Position numbers and translations under genes: made by a program
Part shown: piece by piece, positions 6,015-8,271 of the stretch
How the letters are laid out: every line of letters begins with the position of its first letter
Numbering within the stretch: the stretch's first letter is position 1
Assembly (NCBI GenBank): GCA_041623895.1
Contig: JBFJVZ010000354.1
Location: 1 to 8,271, forward strand
Direction of reading: 5' to 3'
Length of the DNA: 8,271 bases
DNA from: JBFJVZ01 sp041623895
GTDB taxonomy: Bacteria; Planctomycetota; Planctomycetia; Pirellulales; Pirellulaceae
Notes under the pieces: generated by a model
The model's input: the letters and a program-made list of their open reading frames with translations, nothing else
Database searches by the model: none
What the model was told of the DNA's origin: nothing

Positions 6015-7997
6015 ATGGCCGACAATCTCGCTCCTTCCTCATTTGGCCCTCCTCCAATGCCTGAATCCTGTTGTTATGCTCACGCCCGTCGACGTCACGG
6101 CGGCATGGTGGGCGGCCTCATCGTGTGCCTGATCCTGGTCGGTGTGCTCGGCTGGCTGGGCTATTCGTTCGTCTACAACCGCCGCAGTGGCATTTCGTCT
6201 GGCGAATTGATCACACAGGCGGTCACCCGCGGTGCCTTTGACCACATCGTGCTGGAACAGGGTGAGATCGAGAGCAGTCGGAACACCGAAGTCATCTGTG
6301 AAGTCGAATCCAAAGGCTATAGCGGAGTTCCGATCTTGTGGGTCATCGACGAAGGCACCAGGGTCAAAGCGGGCGACAAGCTGGTCGAATTGGACTCGGC
6401 GACCATCGAACAAGAACTGAGCGAAGACAGAATCCAAGTCACCGCGGCTCAGGCCAATGTGACTTCCGCCGAAGCCCTGTTGGAACAAGCCAAGATTGCT
6501 CGCCAGGAGTATCTGGAAGGTGTGTTCAAGACTGAAGAGTCGGCGATCTTGAGTGAGATCGCGGTTGCCAATCAGGAATTAAAGAAAGCGCAGTTGGCCT
6601 TGGAGAGCAGCACGCGTTTGGCAGCCAAGGGCCTGATCAAATCGCTGCAGTTGGATGCGGACCGTTTTGCCGTCGTCAATGCCCAGAACCAGCTCGATTC
6701 GGCGAATGCCCGATTGCGAGTCCTGCAGAATCTGACCAAAAAGAAAATGCTGGTCCAATTCGATAGTGACATCGAAGCAGCTGAGGCTCAACTTTCAGCC
6801 TATCGCAGCAATCTGTTGGAAGAAGAACAGGAGCTTGCTGATTCTAAGTCGCAGCTGGAGAAGTGTGTGATCCGCGCACCCGTCGACGGAATCGTCGTAC
6901 ATGCCAATCGCTACAGCGGTCGTGGTGGCAGCGCTGAGTTCGTCGTCGAAGCGGGTGCCGCTGTTCGCGAACGACAAGCAATCATTCGTCTTCCCGACCC
7001 CACGCAAATGCAGATCAAATGTAAGATCAATGAATCTCGTATCACGCTGGTTGATGACGGCATGCCGGTCAAGATCTCTGTGGACGCCATTCCCGGCATG
7101 AAGCTGAAGGGTCTTGTCAAAAAAGTCAATCGCTACGCTGAGCCAAGCAGTTTCTTCAGCTCATCGATCAAGGAATATGCTGTCTTCATTGAAATCGTCG
7201 ACCCACCGGAAAACATTCGCACCGGCATGACTGCGGAAGTTCAGATCTTTGTTGAACAATTGGAAGACGTTAAGCAGATCCCGATTCAAGGTTTGTACGA
7301 ACACGGTGGGGAAATGTACTCGCTGATCCAGCGCGGCCCGAATGCGTTCGAGACAAGCAAGATCAAGATCGGCGCGACCAATGACACCATGGCGACCATC
7401 GAAGAAGGTCTAGAGGAAGGCGATAACGTGGTTTTGAACCTTCGCGAGCATCTGAACCTGATGGATTTGCCCGAAGTGATCGTCGCTGACAACAGCGACA
7501 TGCGCGAAATGCGACAGCCCCCAACCGGCGGCGGGGTGGCCGACGATGATGACGTCGGCGACGCCCGCGGCGGAGAATCTGCTGGCGGACCTGCTGCCGC
7601 CGGCGGTCGTCGACCGGGCGGTCGCCAAGGGAACGCTGAAGGCGGGCCGGGCCGTGGCGAAGCAGGCCGCCCCGAAGGCCGCGGACCCGGTGAGCGCGGT
7701 GGTCCCGGCGGTGCAGGTCGCGGGCCCGGCGGCGAAGGTCGCGGTCCCGGCGGTGCAGGTCCTGGAGGCGGTGGCGACTTTGGCGGCGGTGGAAGGCCTG
7801 ATGTGGGGACCATCGTGCAGAGAAGCATGCAACGAAACGATACCGATGGCGATGGCAAGATTTCCGCGGAGGAAATGAATGCCGTCGACCCGCAATTTCG
7901 CGACAGACTGCAAGCTGCCGACGCCGACGGTGATGGCAACGTGACACGCCAAGAGCTGACCACCGCCATGAAAGCACGCATGGAAGGTGGCCAATAG
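6015..7997 (+). CDS. HlyD/MacA-type membrane-fusion adaptor with collagen-like tail and two EF-hands
   Basis: This is the periplasmic adaptor subunit of a tripartite exporter: it is anchored in the inner membrane and would link an ABC permease to an outer-membrane channel. Of 660 residues, 1-30 are cytoplasmic and 32-53 form one membrane segment. The first half of the barrel-sandwich (lipoyl-like) domain has DEGTRVKAGDKLVELD around 112-127. A long alpha-hairpin with coiled-coil character follows (about 134-282), and the second lipoyl half is APVDGIVV at 288-295. Beta-barrel and membrane-proximal domains run to about 490. The tail is unusual: an acidic patch, then about 90 residues rich in Gly, Pro and Arg (about 505-593) and two EF-hand loops (609-620 and 636-647). 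At the hairpin tip (198-212), aligned by eye with AcrA, only the Leu of the TolC-contacting Arg-Leu-Ser motif seems kept (L202). There is no Shine-Dalgarno sequence before the ATG; M15 and M31 are alternative starts, but M31 leaves little before the membrane segment. The ATPase gene follows with no gap. The family is clear; partner and cargo are unknown. Confidence 0.88.
   Translation: MADNLAPSSFGPPPMPESCCYAHARRRHGGMVGGLIVCLILVGVLGWLGYSFVYNRRSGISSGELITQAVTRGAFDHIVLEQGEIESSRNTEVICEVESKGYSGVPILWVIDEGTRVKAGDKLVELDSATIEQELSEDRIQVTAAQANVTSAEALLEQAKIARQEYLEGVFKTEESAILSEIAVANQELKKAQLALESSTRLAAKGLIKSLQLDADRFAVVNAQNQLDSANARLRVLQNLTKKKMLVQFDSDIEAAEAQLSAYRSNLLEEEQELADSKSQLEKCVIRAPVDGIVVHANRYSGRGGSAEFVVEAGAAVRERQAIIRLPDPTQMQIKCKINESRITLVDDGMPVKISVDAIPGMKLKGLVKKVNRYAEPSSFFSSSIKEYAVFIEIVDPPENIRTGMTAEVQIFVEQLEDVKQIPIQGLYEHGGEMYSLIQRGPNAFETSKIKIGATNDTMATIEEGLEEGDNVVLNLREHLNLMDLPEVIVADNSDMREMRQPPTGGGVADDDDVGDARGGESAGGPAAAGGRRPGGRQGNAEGGPGRGEAGRPEGRGPGERGGPGGAGRGPGGEGRGPGGAGPGGGGDFGGGGRPDVGTIVQRSMQRNDTDGDGKISAEEMNAVDPQFRDRLQAADADGDGNVTRQELTTAMKARMEGGQ
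7701..7763 (+). repeat. Three tandem 21-bp repeats inside the adaptor gene
   Basis: Three 21-base units lie at 7701-7721, 7722-7742 and 7743-7763 and encode GPGGAGR, GPGGEGR and GPGGAGP (residues 563-583). Since 21 is a multiple of three, gain or loss of a unit keeps the frame. Related, more decayed Gly/Pro/Arg stretches lie on both sides (7527-7790). Gly is not at every third position throughout, so a true collagen triple helix is doubtful; a flexible linker is more likely. Confidence 0.8.
7839..7955 (+). other. Pair of EF-hand calcium-binding loops at the C-terminus of the adaptor
   Basis: Loop 1 is DTDGDGKISAEE (residues 609-620, 7839-7874) and loop 2 is DADGDGNVTRQE (residues 636-647, 7920-7955). 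Each has Asp at loop positions 1, 3 and 5, Gly at 6, a hydrophobic residue at 8 and Glu at 12, which is the full canonical calcium pattern. The 27-residue loop-to-loop spacing is shorter than in calmodulin and resembles the compact pairs of secreted bacterial EF-hand proteins. Because the adaptor has an N-terminal anchor with its body outside the inner membrane, the loops should face the periplasm. Confidence 0.88.
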
Positions 7998-8271
7998 ATG
8001 AGCATGATGGACGCCTATGGAACCAGCCAAGCGCAACTGGACGCTGCCAGCGGAGCCGCCAGCCCGCCTCGGTTGGCGACGTCGATTCGAAATCTCACCA
8101 AAGACTATGTCCTTAAAAGTGAGACGGTCCGCGCCTTGCGTGGTGTTTCCTTTGACGTGCCCGAAGGTGATTTTGTGGCCATCATGGGACCCTCCGGCAG
8201 CGGCAAAAGCACCCTATTGAACCTGCTTGGTTGTTTGGACAAGCCGACATCCGGCAGTCTGTTTTTGGGCA
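7998..8271 (+). CDS. ABC transporter ATP-binding protein, MacB/LolD type (partial, 3' end outside the window)
   Basis: The ATG at 7998 directly follows the adaptor stop codon TAG (7995-7997), so translational coupling is likely; ATGs at 8004 and 8007 are alternative starts. The first 91 codons are present. A non-conserved leader of about 25 residues is followed by the usual opening of a MacB/LolD-type nucleotide-binding domain: ATSIRNLTKDY, then VRALRGVSFDVPEGDFVAIMG and the Walker A motif GPSGSGKST (residues 64-72, 8187-8213), then LLNLLGCLDKPTSG, typical of the lipoprotein-export and macrolide-export branch. Q-loop, signature and Walker B motifs lie beyond the window. The protein would hydrolyse ATP at the cytoplasmic face to drive the exporter to which the adaptor belongs. 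A permease, separate or fused, is expected downstream. Confidence 0.92.
   Translation, partial: MSMMDAYGTSQAQLDAASGAASPPRLATSIRNLTKDYVLKSETVRALRGVSFDVPEGDFVAIMGPSGSGKSTLLNLLGCLDKPTSGSLFLG

Noticed and set aside
6351..6899. Idea that the lipoate-ligase-like enzyme modifies the lipoyl-like domain of the adaptor
   Set aside because: In HlyD-type proteins the alpha-hairpin is inserted where lipoyl domains carry their modified lysine, and I see no DK-type hairpin turn here. The similarity is of fold only.
7286..8036. Long proline-, serine- and arginine-rich open frames on the minus strand across the adaptor tail, and a plus-strand frame at 7546-7878 with PAVQV-like repeats
   Set aside because: They are other-frame readings of the Gly-rich, GC-rich repeats. 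The adaptor frame has clear domains and EF-hands, while these have only low-complexity composition.

Overview
The window looks like chromosomal DNA from a planctomycete, probably of the Rhodopirellula/Pirellulaceae type. The reasons are moderate-to-high GC, poor or absent Shine-Dalgarno sequences before most genes, a very long FtsX-type permease of a kind I associate with that phylum, a eukaryote-like UDP-sugar pyrophosphorylase, and EF-hand calcium loops on an envelope protein. This is inference from protein style; there is no marker gene. All supported genes lie on the + strand with short gaps, so one or two operons read left to right.

Layout. Positions 1-210 hold no convincing gene, although an open frame runs through them; they contain a long imperfect hairpin (13-59). 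A roughly 1168-residue ABC exporter permease with ten predicted membrane segments follows (211-3717). After 21 bases comes a stand-alone lipoate-ligase-type catalytic domain (3739-4473), and after 24 more bases a UAP1-type UDP-N-acetylhexosamine pyrophosphorylase (4498-5895). A 119-base gap (5896-6014) holds small hairpins, a short T run and an imperfect 25-base-period repeat, and may end the first transcript. Then come a HlyD/MacA-type membrane-fusion adaptor (6015-7997) and, with no gap at all, the start of a MacB/LolD-type ABC ATPase (7998 to the window end, cut off).

How the genes fit together. The adaptor and the ATPase are two parts of a MacAB-like tripartite exporter; a permease is expected just past the right edge. 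The large permease at the left has no adaptor beside it and probably belongs to a separate ABC system whose ATPase may lie to its left. The two cytoplasmic enzymes between them (lipoyl-type acyl transfer and UDP-sugar synthesis) have no obvious mechanistic link to either exporter.

The most unusual object is the adaptor. After an otherwise ordinary HlyD body it carries a Gly/Pro/Arg-rich collagen-like tail of about 90 residues, partly built from a 21-bp tandem repeat, and then two canonical EF-hand loops. This predicts a calcium-binding periplasmic appendage on an export adaptor. I see no CRISPR array, transposon, tRNA or rRNA.
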